Origin: Lottia gigantea | Lineage: Eukaryota; Mollusca; Gastropoda; Lottiidae | Direction of reading: 5' to 3' | Assembly: GCF_000327385.1 (NCBI RefSeq) | Contig: NW_008710601.1 | Coordinates: 130,010-194,009 of the forward strand | DNA length: 64,000 nucleotides | Part shown: positions 39,401-51,439 of the stretch, piece after piece | How positions within the stretch are numbered: the stretch's first letter is position 1 | Layout of the letters: each line of letters starts with the position of its first letter | Translations under genes and position numbers: made by a program | The notes under the pieces: generated by a model | What the model was told of the DNA's origin: nothing | Database searches by the model: none | What the model saw: only the letters and a program-made list of their open reading frames with translations

Positions 39401-40266
39401 CTCTTTGAATCATAACCCACAACTTGGTATACCCGGTTCCTACATAGGTATGTATATGCCTCTCTAGTACCATATCATTAGAAAGCCTAAGGATATAATG
39501 CGACAAACACTCTGTGAACGAGTTCCTCGGCGTGATTTGCAATTTGTCGATCAATATACCCCTTTTCAAAAGTATGGTTAAATTTAAAACATACCAATGT
39601 CGCCTTCCTCGGACTCATAGGCTATGCTGCTACCAACAGATGGGATAATGTATCAGTTAGCTCAGTTACTGTCCTCTTAGGTCTGAATATGTAAACTACC
39701 AATCATTCTCAAACTCAAAGCAGCAGTCTACCATCAACCCAGCCGACAACTGTCAAAATATCTATCAGAGGCTGGAATAGAGGCAGATGGTACGGACTCA
39801 ATTCCAGGCCTGTAGGCTCAGCTGAGGCTCTGGAACCTATGTTCAGGAGTCACCTCTCCCGCCTCACTTGAATGTCCTAACATATAAATTTGAAATTTTA
39901 TTAATTAAAAGTGGTTTCTTTTCAGGAAACGCTAGCACGACTAATTGGAAAAACAAACCTTACATAAGTCGCTTTAAAGTGTGGAGACATTGCATGAATC
40001 CTTATTTTAATTTTTCGTGTGGAGGTAAATGGGTACGTGACATCTGTATATTTGGCTACAAAGATCTACCCATGTTGACTCACAGAGTAGAACTGTTCGC
40101 CAATAAATTCCATTGGCAATACCAGTCTATTACTTTAGATTGCATGCAAGAATGGTACAGAAACCAGGTCAAGATGGAAGTGAAGAACCCAAACAAAATG
40201 TGGATAAATGAAACATATTACAAGAATATTCCTTATTTGAAAGATACTATTAAACTTTCAACGTGA
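36417..40266 (+). CDS. GCNT-type beta-1,6-N-acetylglucosaminyltransferase, complete, four coding exons
   Basis: Exons: 36417-36420, 37535-38612, 39218-39447, 39926-40266. The splice phases agree at every junction (ATGG|GTGAGT to GCAG|CA; AG|GTAAGT to TTCAG|A; G|GTATGT to TTCAG|GA), giving 550 residues. The first exon encodes only the Met codon plus one base. The protein starts with a short cytoplasmic tail (MATIQQTAKSTLH), then a hydrophobic signal anchor (residues 14-28, mostly Val, Leu and Ile) and a variable stem to about residue 170. The Branch-domain (GT14) catalytic region runs from FPLAFSIMMYKDANQVEELL through YCIHVDAK and KYFINLTGQEYPLKTN, with VPDETLFASL in exon 3 and VRDICIFGYKDLPML plus ELFANKF near the end. 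Glu418 in VPDE aligns with the catalytic Glu of mouse core-2 GCNT1 (SPDE). Members of this family add a beta-1,6 GlcNAc branch to O-glycans in the Golgi. The exact acceptor (core 2, core 4 or I branch) cannot be told. Confidence 0.93.
36440..37450. repeat. pyrimidine-rich minisatellite filling GCNT-like intron 1, 39-base core unit
   Basis: The core runs from about 36590 to 37100 with units of CTCTCTTCTACTGATTATAC TCTCTTATCTCCTGACTAC. It is flanked by a degenerate CTCCTGACTAAATTCTATCT array to about 37440. Nearly all the plus strand is C or T, so it forms a very long polypyrimidine stretch before the exon 2 acceptor at 37531-37534. A SINE tail sits inside at 36652-36690. Confidence 0.95.
36652..36690 (+). 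mobile_element. very short SINE 3'-end insertion inside a minisatellite
   Basis: GAAAAGTAGGACGTAAAACT followed by CCATTCATTTCATTTCATTT is the last ~40 bases of the SINE. It interrupts the 39-base tandem array of GCNT-like intron 1 and is flanked on both sides by TTATCTCCTGACT, which may be a target duplication but is also the array unit. Confidence 0.75.
38613..39217 (+). other. GCNT-like intron 2
   Basis: A 605-base GT-AG intron, AT-rich, with no element recognised. Confidence 0.85.
39448..39925 (+). other. GCNT-like intron 3 with an unexplained GC-richer island
   Basis: A 478-base GT-AG intron. The part at about 39590-39870 is richer in GC and reads like old repeat or coding remnant (CAGCCGACAACTGTCAAAAT, CAGCTGAGGCTCTGG), but I could not match it to a family. 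Confidence 0.6.
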
Positions 40267-40725
40267 ACTATTTATGAGAATCTATGTACCATCATTTTGA
40301 GATCCCCTTTCATAACAAAATAGCGCTGTTATAGGTGTCGCTGTAAAACTTCCGGTTTATATTTTGGTACACAAGAGTTAGGAAGAGATAAAGGAGTAGA
40401 CGGGAATGTAGTCAGAAGGAGGAGGAACAGACAGGGAAAGCATGAGGGGGCTGAGAGACGGGTAAGAAGTTAGTAGATGGGAAGGCAAGTAGGGAGTAAG
40501 GGGAATAACAGACGGTAGTGGGTACGTGGAGAAGGGCGTCTGATTATCGTCAAAGGGATATTCTGTTATATTGGGAAGTAGTCATCGTACCTTCGTGCAA
40601 TGCTTCGAATTACAGTACTTAGACGACTTATCATTGGTTACCTTCTCCATTGTAATACCGATAACGATAATATAATTGAATTTTAAAAAAAAAATCATAA
40701 ATAAACTCAGTGGTCAAAAAACAAA
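40267..40725 (+). other. probable 3' untranslated region of the GCNT-like gene
   Basis: This follows the TGA at 40264-40266. An AATAAA occurs at 40700-40705 just after a poly-A run and is the first strong polyadenylation signal downstream. A purine-rich patch (about 40380-40550, many GGGA and AGGA words) lies inside it. The end point is inferred. Confidence 0.4.
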
Positions 40726-40884
40726 ACTTCTGTCTCTTGAATGTAGACTTATATAAACATTGCTATTTAAATACAAAAATTTGATCCGCAGTTTATAAAA
40801 GATCCGCAGTAATTCAAAGTGTTCTAATGCAATACTATACAGGTCATAATGAAATAATCACATCGAAAGATCAGGTTTGCTAAC

Positions 40885-41030
40885 TGAAATAAAAATCCGT
40901 GACAATTTCGTTAATCAAAATCTCGACACAAGTATGTCAAATGCGAGCGTAAAAGTTGTATAGCTTAGCAGTGAACTCCTCCACAGAGAAGTACCATTAG
41001 ATGTTTCGAAAAGAGTAAGCATGCTTCACT
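40885..41030 (+). repeat. dispersed repeat pair B, copy 1
   Basis: ATCAAAATCTCGACACAAGT, GTAAAAGTTGTATAG, AGAGAAGTACCATTAGATGT and TTCGAAAAGAGTAAGC match 46940-47085 in the same orientation. Just downstream lies the SINE at 41187. Confidence 0.65.
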
Positions 41031-41186
41031 TTATATGTTAATATGTTATGTTTCTGGATTGTTACCGGTTCGTAAATTTGATCGTCTCAGCTATTTTAAG
41101 TATATACATGTACCAAGTTCAGAAAATTTTCGGGGCATAATGCACCAAAATCATCTTTTCCTGCAGAACACCCTGTATTTGTTCCA

Positions 41187-41453
41187 GAATGAAATGAAAT
41201 GAATGGAGTTTTACGTTTTTGCACCATGTAGAATAATGAAGACGGACAACGCCATGCAGGGTGCAATGAGGGAAATTTTGCCAGGACAGCGGCATTGGCC
41301 TAATCTTTTTCGATTTACGTTCGAGGATGAGGCATCTTTAACGTGCACATCCTGTAGCACACAGCGCCTCGGTTTATTGTCCCATTCGAACGACTAGACG
41401 TTTTTTCCATGCCAGCCCCTCTTACCTGCATCACTGACAAGGGGAAACCGGGT
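41187..41453 (-). mobile_element. 5'-truncated SINE of the same family with target-site duplication
   Basis: On the minus strand this matches the 3' two-thirds of the full copy at 24730-25101. It begins within the central block (AACCCGGTTTCCCC...) and ends in a (CATTT)n tail. A 13-base direct repeat TGTATTTGTTCCA flanks it at 41174-41186 and 41454-41466. The tRNA head is absent. 5' truncation with flanking duplications is the signature of target-primed reverse transcription. Confidence 0.9.
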
Positions 41454-42187
41454 TGTATTTGTTCCACCCATCACACAATGTATGTAATGCTGTACATGTT
41501 GTATATTTATCTATATTACCAATACCATCTTACCTTAAAGAACAGAAATTTCGTAACATAAAGATAAGATAAATTGATATCTTAGTCAAAACAATGCAAG
41601 ATGATTGATGCCGAATTTGACCACCCCATCAACCTTCAGATGTTAATATCATGAAATATGGCGTATTAAAACTCATCTCGACAGATATTATTTCAACAGA
41701 CGTCAATATTGGCGGGAAGACAAAAGGCTAATCCATCATTTGCAGGAACTAATCATTTGGTCGAATTGTGGCAGGTAAATGTTTGTAGTTAGTTGTCAAA
41801 TCTTGTAGGCTAGCATTAATTTGATGATAATAGATGGTGCGATGAGTAAGAAGTTAATTGTATTTTACCTGTAAATAAGGTAGCGGGGTGCCAAGATCTA
41901 AATTTTAATTAACTCATTCATCTGTCTTAATCTATAAAACTGTTGAAAATGTATGTAGATCTACTAACTATTTTAATATAGGTAAAGCAAGGATTCATTA
42001 TATATTTCTATATTGGTTATAAACCTTCTTTCCATGTTCTTCGTTAAAAGTTGTAGGCATAGGTAAAGCCAGAAACAAGGCCTATACTCCATATAAATAC
42101 CTAGTATTTGGTATGGTATTCCCATAATATCTTGAAAATAGACAGTTCTGATTTGAGATTCTGAAAATAGGATGTATATACCTTGCT

Positions 42188-42412
42188 GAATGGAGATTTA
42201 CGTACTATTGTCTGCACCATGTCGGCTAATAACGTCGTGCAGAGTGCAATGAGGGAAATTTCGCCAGGACAGCAGCATTAGCCTGCTCTTTTCTGATTCC
42301 CAACTGTCGAAGGATCTTTAACGTGCATAGGCTTTAGCACACGGGGCCTCGGTTCATTGTCCCATTCGAAACTATGCCGGGATTGAACCCTGGACCTTCC
42401 AACCACCACCAC
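42188..42412 (-). mobile_element. SINE copy lacking the central block
   Basis: On the minus strand it reads from the B-box region (GGTTCAATCCCGGCATAGTT) straight into CGAATGGGACAATGAACCGA and the usual 3' body. Relative to the full copy at 24730, about 100 bases between the tRNA head and the 3' body are missing, including the whole conserved central block. It could be an internal deletion or a shorter subfamily. No clear target duplication was found. Confidence 0.75.
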
Positions 42413-43329
42413 CAAAAGGCTCAATTCTGTAAAATTTCATCTGAGACTGTTGTGGAATGCTCGATTCGGGTAACAATTCATGTGAAATTTTGGTCGATAG
42501 ACTCAATAGGTCACCTTTTATGGAAGATGTTGGATCGGTAGATTTCGAGAAATTGCACATTGATTTAAGCGAAATTTGACAAATATTTTGATATCATTCA
42601 TAGCTAAACCATTCATGAATCCATCAAGACATTACCGGATATTCAACGATGTGCCTCATCCGGTATCATAATACAGTTGAAGGGAAGGTGTACGAAGAAG
42701 GGAAAAGCCTACCGTTCAACTGTTTTGTGATATGGATACCCAGTTTAAGATAAAATAAAATACTTAGTTTTGGTTCCTGTCTCGTCTTGAGAGTCGGCTG
42801 TCATGTTACTATTATATATACCACATTTGTTGACAATTTATTTGATTTAAATGTTGAAAGTGTTAAATAGGTCCAATAAACTGGTGAAATTAAAGATCAG
42901 GACATCAAAAGATGTTAATAGAAATGTCCTAGTTAATGTTTACAGTTCTAAAGATTGAATTGAACTTCCTTTATGAACTATTTATTTCCTCTTAATTTTT
43001 CATATATACAAATATAAACACGAAAAAAAACAGAATGGGCTCTGTACATTTTCATGTTGGTGAAAATCGGTCATTGGTCGTTTCAGTGGCATGAAGTACA
43101 ACATACAAGATGATAAAATTTACCTGGACGAAAAGTCAAGTAGTCACAAAGACAAATTAACAAAATGACTTAGAATTTAGACAAGAAGATTGGCCAAAAA
43201 TAGAAATTAAGACACTACGAAGAATTAACCAGATGAAGAAGCGATCCACGAAGAAGAACGAACAAGCTGAAAAATTGGGAGCTTAATGGATAACAATAAA
43301 ACAACGTGAAGAACTGGACAAGAGTGTAA

Positions 43330-43343
43330 GGGGGGGGGGGGGG
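43330..43343. repeat. poly-G run of 14 bases
   Basis: Fourteen consecutive G on the plus strand in a generally AT-rich region. The length is prone to sequencing error. Confidence 0.9.
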
Positions 43344-43410
43344 AGCAAAATACCAGATGGAAATCACGAGACGAGGAATAATGGTCAAGATGAAGAATCA
43401 TTGAATTAAA

Positions 43411-43693
43411 GGGATTGTAAAAGAGGTTTTTTAAACTTTTTATGTGTATCGGGACAATGATAGTATCAATTTGCGCCATTCCAATTTTCAATCAGACGTT
43501 TGTAGTTCTAGCAATTCCACTAAAACTTAGTGTTTTATGATGTCACCTTAGCAAAGGATGTGATACAAGCAAATTTTGCGAGGGTGAGGTCATAAAACCA
43601 CAGACATCTGAATGAAAATTGGATTGGTGCAAATTGATGCTATTAGTGTCCCCGATAAGCATAACAATTTAGAAATCCTCTTTACATTCCCTC
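43411..43693. mobile_element. inverted-repeat element, family 3, long copy
   Basis: Left end GGGATTGTAAAAGAGGTTTT is mirrored by right end AATCCTCTTTACATTCCCT. Inside, ATCAATTTGCGCCATTCCAA is mirrored by TTGGATTGGTGCAAATTGAT. The whole is a near palindrome. A shorter relative is at 58078-58268. Frames read here are by-products. Confidence 0.65.
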
Positions 43694-44445
43694 TAAGAGG
43701 AAAGATGTATAATCTAAACATGAAGAAGGAAGGTTTGTACAAGATGGAAGCCGCAACATGCAGAAGAATGTTCAAGATGAAGAAGCGACAAATTAATAAA
43801 TTAATAAAAAAGATACTTTAATTTAAGCCTATAGGGAAACTTAAACTAATCTGTGCATGTATATTTGCAATGAGAGGCAATGTAAAAGATATAAAGATAT
43901 ACATGAAATCCCTAGTGACAAATTAAACAATATGTAAAAGTGATAACAAATCAGGACCACCGAAGCCTAAAAACCATTAAATAATCATAAAATACAAATT
44001 ACCACTAACTTTAAAACCATAAACTGTTTAGTTTATTCGTTACCTTTTACAAATAAGCATTTACAAATATGGCGGTTTTCAATGAAATTAAAATGGTTGT
44101 ATCCAACACTTCTAAGTTAAGTCAACAATGGTGTGTTTATGTAGCTTAGCAAATCGTATTTAAATCTAAAAATATTGGACTGAGCGTCTCCTAATAATTA
44201 GATATTATTTTCCTGTATATACAATCCTTTCTATTCTCTCGTTGTTTCTAGCTTTTAGCACATTACAATTAATTCACTTTATTTCAAAACGCAATTATCA
44301 TTACGTAAGTAACACATACATGTACGATCATAAATGAAATTTCCTCTTTAAATATTACAGATTATTGAGTGCTGGTTGAGATTTCGCATTGGGTGATATT
44401 GGCTAGTGGAGACTTATAAATAGTTTTAGTTGCTCAGCACATTGT

Positions 44446-45330
44446 GTTGGTTGTTGTAGATTTAGACCTGGTGAATTGAGTTGGTTGTAGATTTAAATCT
44501 GGTGAATTGAGTTGGTGGTAGATTTAGATCTGAGTGAATTGGGTTGGTAGTAGATTTAGATCTGGTGAATTGAGTTGGTTGTAGTTTTAGATCTAGTGAT
44601 TTGAGTTGGTTGTAGATTTAGATCTGATGAATTGAGTAGGTTGTAGATTTAGATCTGTTGAATTGAGTTGGTTGTAGATTTAGATCTGGTGAATTGAGTT
44701 GGTGGTAGATTTAGATTTGGTATATTAAGTTGGTTGTAGATTGAGATCTGGTGAATTGAGTTGGTTGTAGAGTTAGATCTGGTGAATTGAGTAGGTGGTA
44801 GATTTAGATCTGGTGAATTGAGTAGGTGGTAGATTTAGATCTGGTGAATTGAGTAGGTGGTAGATTTAGATCGGGTGAATTGAGTTGGTTGTAGATTTAG
44901 ATTTGGTTAATTGCGTTGGTGGTAGATCTAGATCTGGCGAATTGAATTGGTTGTAGATTTAGATTTGGTTAATTGCGTTGGTGGTAGATCTAGATCTGGC
45001 GAATTGAATTGGTTGTAGATCTAGATCTGGCGAATTGAGTTGGTTGTAAATTTAGATCTGGTGAATTAAGTTGGTTGTAGATTTAGATCTGGTGAATTAA
45101 GTTGGTTGTAGATTTAGATCTGGTGAATTAAGTTGGTTGTAGATTTAGATCTGGTGAATTAAGTTGGTGTAAGACGCGTCGTTATTTTTACATAAATAAA
45201 ACATTGTGATGGTTGTAGATTTTTGCATGGTGTTTGTTTGTAGACGTAAACATGCTACATTGTGTGGATTGTGTTGGTTGTAGATTTTCGACCGGTATCA
45301 TATTGTGTTTGTTGTAGATGTTGGCCAAGT
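44446..45330. repeat. minisatellite, 31-base unit
   Basis: More than twenty copies of GTTGGTTGTAGATTTAGATC TGGTGAATTGA from 44446 to about 45172, then degraded GTTGTAGAT pieces to 45330. It lies between the GCNT-like gene and POLR1C. Confidence 0.95.
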
Positions 45331-46939
45331 ATATTTGTTGTAGAGTCAGACCACAAATTTCGATTTAGCGTAATTATTGAAATTGTTGTAGATTCTGTCG
45401 TGGTTCATTGGTATAGATTAAGATAGGTATAATTTGCTGGTTGTACGTTTAGTCCCGATATATTGTGATATCTATATTTCTAAACACTACTCTTCAACGA
45501 GAGTATACACTGAAATATTATAGATGTTAGTACATGACCCACAGTAGACCTAATATCTGGAAAACTAGAAACAAAACGTACGCGAAGGTATCATTAGATG
45601 TAAAACTATAGTTGTTCCGTATCATTAAAATACAACATATGTTTTTACCATGGTATAGGTAATTTATAGTCTTTACTAAAATAACATTATTAGTTTACTC
45701 GTCTTTTACTATAGTTTTAACGATATACTAACTAGCTTTTATGGTACCTCCGATAACTGTTCTTGGATTCGGTACTGAAATCACTTCGATTGCCGATGAC
45801 ATTAAAATCACAATGCCCAAACTTCTGGCCTCTGGTTTAGTCTCAAAAGGACAGATGAAATAGAAATAGCGTAGAATAAAACGTTCATTGAGATCCTCGA
45901 TTGTCTTTTATATATATAAGAGATGTCGATAAAATTTACCAATAAGAAACAACAAAAGAAATATAAAATACCAAAAAGATCTTGACAAGTAAACATACTA
46001 TAGGAATCTTTCCGCAGAAATAGAGCTTATTAAACAACATCAAGGAGGATACAACAAAAAAAGGCTACAATACTGTAGTCAGTGGGCGTGCATGTAAATT
46101 GTACATACATGTGCTGCACACATTCTTAATCTATTCATCTACCAATATCAAAAGCAGATTTACACACTAGTATAGATTGTTTACTGATAAAATGAAAAGA
46201 TGAATTAACACTTTCTTCTCACGGTGCTAACCAAGCCAAAATATTTCCAAATGTTGAAATCGATGCCAGTTATTCAAAACACCGTAACGACCAAACATAT
46301 TCTGTTTCTACAAACAGTTTTCTCTATATAAAAATAATATAATCAACCTGTATTTCTTATATTACTTGCTCTAAATCTATCATTTTCACATTGCACAAAA
46401 AACTCTAGCCCAGTTCTCTAATGTCTAATTTCAATCAAAGAATGTTATTCTAAAGTCACGGGGTGTCGTTTTTTCTCCAAATTTCATTGCTGTTTAAATC
46501 ATTTATGGGACTTGTTTGAAGCGATGCGTGAAGGGGGAGGTACCAAACTCCACGTGATCTATCATATGATTTGTCAATGCCAACCCTTACCATTCTGTAG
46601 AAGTAATACAATCACCACAGGTGCCGTCTTTAGTGGACCTACAAGGCAGTTATCATCGAAAAACCAAAATAATTACCTATTCCAATCAAAGTAGAATGAT
46701 GTACTGCAGATTGGACAAGTACATCAGATGTGTACAATCAATGGTGTGCTAGAAAACCAAACAACACTTATCAAAATATCTCTTCTAAAGAATCTAGGAA
46801 GAAACTAACCTGAATGAATACAAGGTGTGGAAACCGTAGAAGTTGAACTTAAAGAATGGTTTATGGCATTCAGTGGGTTTTGAAAACGGGAATGCAAATT
46901 TTGCTAAAAATTGAGAAACAAGTCAATCGACACACAACT

Positions 46940-47085
46940 GAAATAAAACTCCGTACAAGCAAGATGATTCCGTCAATCAAAAATCTCGTCCAAAGAATGG
47001 CAAAGTCTGTTGTAAAAGTTGTATGTATTGGACTCCAAAGAGAAGTACCGTCATGTGTTTCGAAAAGAGTGAGCCTGGTCCGATT
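46940..47085 (+). repeat. dispersed repeat pair B, copy 2
   Basis: ATCAAAAATCTCGTCCAAAG, GTAAAAGTTGTATGTATTGG, AGAGAAGTACCGTCATGTGT and TTCGAAAAGAGTGAGC match 40885-41030. This copy is open for about 120 codons (46859-47230), but the other copy is not, so I treat the frame as accidental. Confidence 0.65.
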
Positions 47086-48227
47086 CGCGCGCGAAAGTTT
47101 TGACATTCGTTTCCCTCATTGCACACTATCTCATGAAGGTATCTGCCTTGACAGTCCTGTGCAATTCAGTGCAGAAAACATAAATCTGCACTTTGTTTCA
47201 TTTATAACTGTATTCTGTGTGAAGGCATGATCAGACGATAGAAATGATGAAATAGCTGGTAAAATAATTATAAATGAATATCTGACTGGTTTTTTGATAT
47301 TTTTATACTTGTAATATTTGTCTTGTAAATGTTTAATTATAAGCACAATATTTATATATAAACTGACATAAGACTTGTATATTTTACATAAAAACATGCC
47401 ATATTACTAATTCATAAAACATTCTTCACTAATTGAAGTATACATAAAGGTCTATGATCTATATGAGAGGAATATATGAGAAAATGTATCTACTAATTGA
47501 AGCAGATTTACAAATAAGCTCCAAAGACTGGCCCCAATCGTTCCTTGGACGTGATATATTGATGGTAGATCCAGATTCATCGGGCTAAATAATGAAATGT
47601 ACATCGAAATATAATCTATATCATATTTATAATATTTATGATTATAGTGATGTTCAATTCAAGCATTCGACATGATTTCAAATAAAGTCCGAACGCCCTG
47701 CAAAAAAAATCACCCCTCAAAGCTTTTCACTGAAATAGGATTTCTTTTTTATTTTTTCATGAGTGTAATGTTTTCATCAAAGAGTTGAAGTTTGTGTACC
47801 AGTAGGTTTTTATTTTCTCCCGAAGAAAGAGATAGACTAAGTGCATCACAGTTGAAATTGTAAATGGTTTTTCTACCATGTTCACATGTGGATAAGACAT
47901 CTTCTATCTATATTGGCCAATATGTTTATTGTGTTGTCTATGTACAGTCTTCAATTTGTAATTATTATGAACACACTAGTTTTCCAGACCGGAAATAGCT
48001 GAAATATATTCTATGCAGACGTCAAGCTGAAATCACATGGAGTTCCACAGCGGATGATATGACGTTTATTACAGATATATCTTTCGTGTGACATGATGAA
48101 AGTTGGTAAAGGCAGGTTGATTAATCATGCCGCCATGAATAAGACCTCGTAAAATGATGAGCATGATTTTAATTATATCCTAACCTATCATGATTTCTGA
48201 TACAACCAACATAACGCATGACAGAAA

Positions 48228-48345
48228 TCGAAAAAGAGCTGACTAATACATGTAATGTTATAACGTATGCCGCAATTGCACTTCGGAAATTTTCTCGTAT
48301 AAATTACAATTAGTCAATAAAAGTCATTGGAATTTTCATTATTCT
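48228..48345 (+). mobile_element. possible decayed SINE fragment
   Basis: AAATCGAAAAAGAGCTGACT closely matches the SINE word AAATCGAAAAAGAGCAGACT, and GGAAATTTTCTCGT and CATTGGAATTTTCATT recall the 3' body and tail. The part between is diverged. Confidence 0.45.
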
Positions 48346-48912
48346 GAACTTTCAGACTGGTCATGTATATTGGGTGAATTTTAAACTGAGAATCTGAAAG
48401 ACGTCTAAAACCTTAACCAAGATACTCTCACTTTTTTCTTCGGATTCTTCAATAGAACTCCGAAATTCTTTTATATTTATAGGTAGAGCTTAACTTGGTG
48501 AAAGTGAGATTTCTTGGTGGTCCAGATCTCATCTTGATTTTTGTTACCTGTAACCGTGTGGCAGGTTTATACCTAATTTATAGATCTCTTATAACTTTAT
48601 ATCAATTTTATTGTCATCTTTGACGTATTTAGAGTAACTGCAGGTCTTAAACTACACTTGTAACATTACCTCTGTTAAAATAACCCCTCTTTCTTCTCTG
48701 TTTATCGTTAAGAAATTTGGTTAATGAGAACGTGGTTCAATTATTCTAGAATGATGTTAGATACTGACAGTACATGGAACTGGCTGGTATTTATACAGAA
48801 ATTAATGAAACCTAATTGACAGAGATAGAGGGGGAATTTGAAGATATTTATTCAGAGTGTTAGAACACTTTACTGTTACAGGGCCTATTGCAATATTGAA
48901 AAGAGATCATGA

Positions 48913-49266
48913 TTAAAGGAGTACCTTCACTATCCGTTCGACCAATCATACCTTAGTTTCAGAAACAGAATTTTTTAAGATTACATAATCAGTAATAGTG
49001 TTCACAGCTCATCGTCGAAATTTGAGCCTTCAAATCCATGTGTATCCAGAATTATTCACGTTTGAAAGTTAAAAATTCGACTAGAATTTTAGTGAAAAAA
49101 TACTATATATAGAAAACACGTATATAAGAATAGACAGTGTAATTTCTAGTTTGAGGTATAGTTGAAGGGATTATGAGATTTTTGTTCGTTTTAGTACTTC
49201 TTACGACTATTAAAGCACATTCAAGACCCAAATCAATTCCCGAAGATGCCGACTGTTTCCCTTTAA
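48913..49266. mobile_element. TTAA-flanked MITE, copy 3
   Basis: A 354-base element from TTAAAGGAGTACC to GTTTCCCTTTAA. It shares TAATAGTGTTCACAGCTCAT, TTTGAGCCTTCAAATCCATG and the end block ATTCAAGACCCAAATCAATTC with copies 1 and 2. It is longer than copy 1 because of extra AT-rich sequence in the middle. Confidence 0.72.
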
Positions 49267-51439
49267 GTAAGCCTTCCTGAAATTAAAGATATTGGATAGT
49301 CGAAGTAACTCAACCATTATTTCATGTATAGCGCCAAGAATAAAAGATAATCCATGCTTAACATAGAGTACCGTTTCAGATTCAGACCGTCAACTCAGAT
49401 TTTGATCAAACGTTTTAAAATTTTCGTAAGAGATCTTAAATTTGGTATTTTTAATGAATCAGTTCATCCAACAAACGATAAGTGATAACCTCTTTCATAA
49501 CGAAGCAGAATAGGTATAAAAGTGAATAAGGACTTCAACCATGATTTGGGCCATATCTATAGAGACATAAGAAAGGACGAAATGCTGGAAATTAAGATCC
49601 AGATGCAGGTAGCAAATTGTCAAGTTGTTTGCAAGATGATGTGAAGCTTTAGAAAATTGAATCCTTTTTGATCGAAAAGATTTCAGACATAAAACTAACC
49701 GAGATCATTCAAAAAAAAAGACTTTGAAATCACGTTAAGCAAATCTAGCTTCCACTTCAAGATTATCAAAAGCGGAAATTATCCAGTCTTGAGTTGATGA
49801 CAAATCGTTTACTGTACGTTTTCAGTAGTTGATATGTACAAGACGTTTATTTTCTTACCGTGCTCAAGAATGTCAGATATCTAAGAAACTGTGTGTGTTG
49901 GCAATTTCTAATTTAGTTCTGGCCTAAAATTACATCAACAAAGTAATCGTATTTTGAAAACGTTTCTCACTTTGTCAACATATTGGAAAGTTTTAATTTG
50001 ATTCTGTACGGTGAAATAGAACTGTTTTCGCGACCATCATGAACTTTTTACACTTTATTGCCATTTTTTTATTTGGCAAATATTTTCTTACTAGGGTTTC
50101 TATTTCCTTAACAAGCGCGATGATTTGATTGAAATGAAAGAGCCTTGGTTAATTTCCACCTAATGCTCAAAACTGATAACTACATTTCAAATTTTAGCCA
50201 AATTGAAAAATATTAGGAAAAATCATTTACTGAAACAAGATCAATTCGTATCGTAATAACATTAATGAAAATAGGTTGTTTGATTATTGGGAGAGGAGCA
50301 AGATTTGTAACCAATTGCAACAGGCATCATAGTCATATCGGAGGAGTCGCGGTTTTTCGTTCTATGTTATGTTGAAAGGAGGTGGGAGGGGGTGGTTTCT
50401 TCTGTGCAATCTTCAATTAAACAGTAATTATGTCTCCATAAATAATGGCCAATTTAAATTAATATTTGCAAGATATTTTGTTGAACCATTTTAAAATAAA
50501 ATTTTGCTTTTAGCCTTACGATATAAATACATCTATTTAAAAAAAAACAGTGAATCGACGCATACTCGCACACCCTCTCTCTGAGAAGGGCTCTGAATGG
50601 CTGTATTTGCTGGCGTACAATCCAATCAAATCGTTACACTCCCGTGATACAAGATAGCTATTGCTGTGAAGGAATAAGACGCAGTTCGTAATAACTTGAC
50701 ATTGTGAAGAGGGCCCCTACCTTAACTATTGACTTTAGTTTTACTGAACTAATTGAAACAAAAGGGATTATTCACTATTAAGATTCACTGGTATTTATCG
50801 TACCCTGGTCAAGTCATAGACGCCGGATGGAATTCAGAATGGTGCAAACAAAGTTATTATTAATATTGTCCACGAAACATATACGATGGTAAGAATATTC
50901 TTTTGAATTCCATCAATCACGTTGGATGAAATCTGCCAAAATAAAACCACATTCATGACTGATAGAGGGATCTATTTATTTCAATCCATTCCAGTCCAGA
51001 CGACAGTTAATAAGGGAGATAATCAAACTGACTATAAAATACTATTATTAATCAGAATAGGTGACAATATTTAATTACGTATACATAACGTGCTCATTAG
51101 GGCTTCAAATTACTACCATTAGCGACTTTCTCTCTCTGTTTCTTTGATGGCATTAATTTAGCTTTGGTTGTCATTTCACTAAATGGTCTGGACCAATTTA
51201 TATCGGAAATGACAGACAATTGACAAAACAAATTTGAGTAAAATTGTTATTAACAGTCAATATATACTGTTGATGCTTATAAATGATGTTTGGGAGTATA
51301 GGAAATTGCTAATGGACCATTGCAGAGATCAATTATTGGTCGGTTTAAAAGGCAACAAAAGCGAAATGAATCTCAAAGCTTTAACTTAAGGTACTAGAAA
51401 TGAAGTTTCTCTCAGTGAAATTATGAAATATTTCATGTT

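Larger units (their letters stand above)
40726..44445. other. intergenic DNA with transposon fragments
   Basis: Contains SINEs, repeat pair B copy 1, the inverted-repeat element at 43411 and a poly-G run. No gene was recognised. Confidence 0.5.

Noticed and set aside
46856-47230. 124-residue frame on the plus strand
   Set aside because: Its middle is repeat pair B, whose other copy (40885-41030) contains stops in the same frame. No family match.
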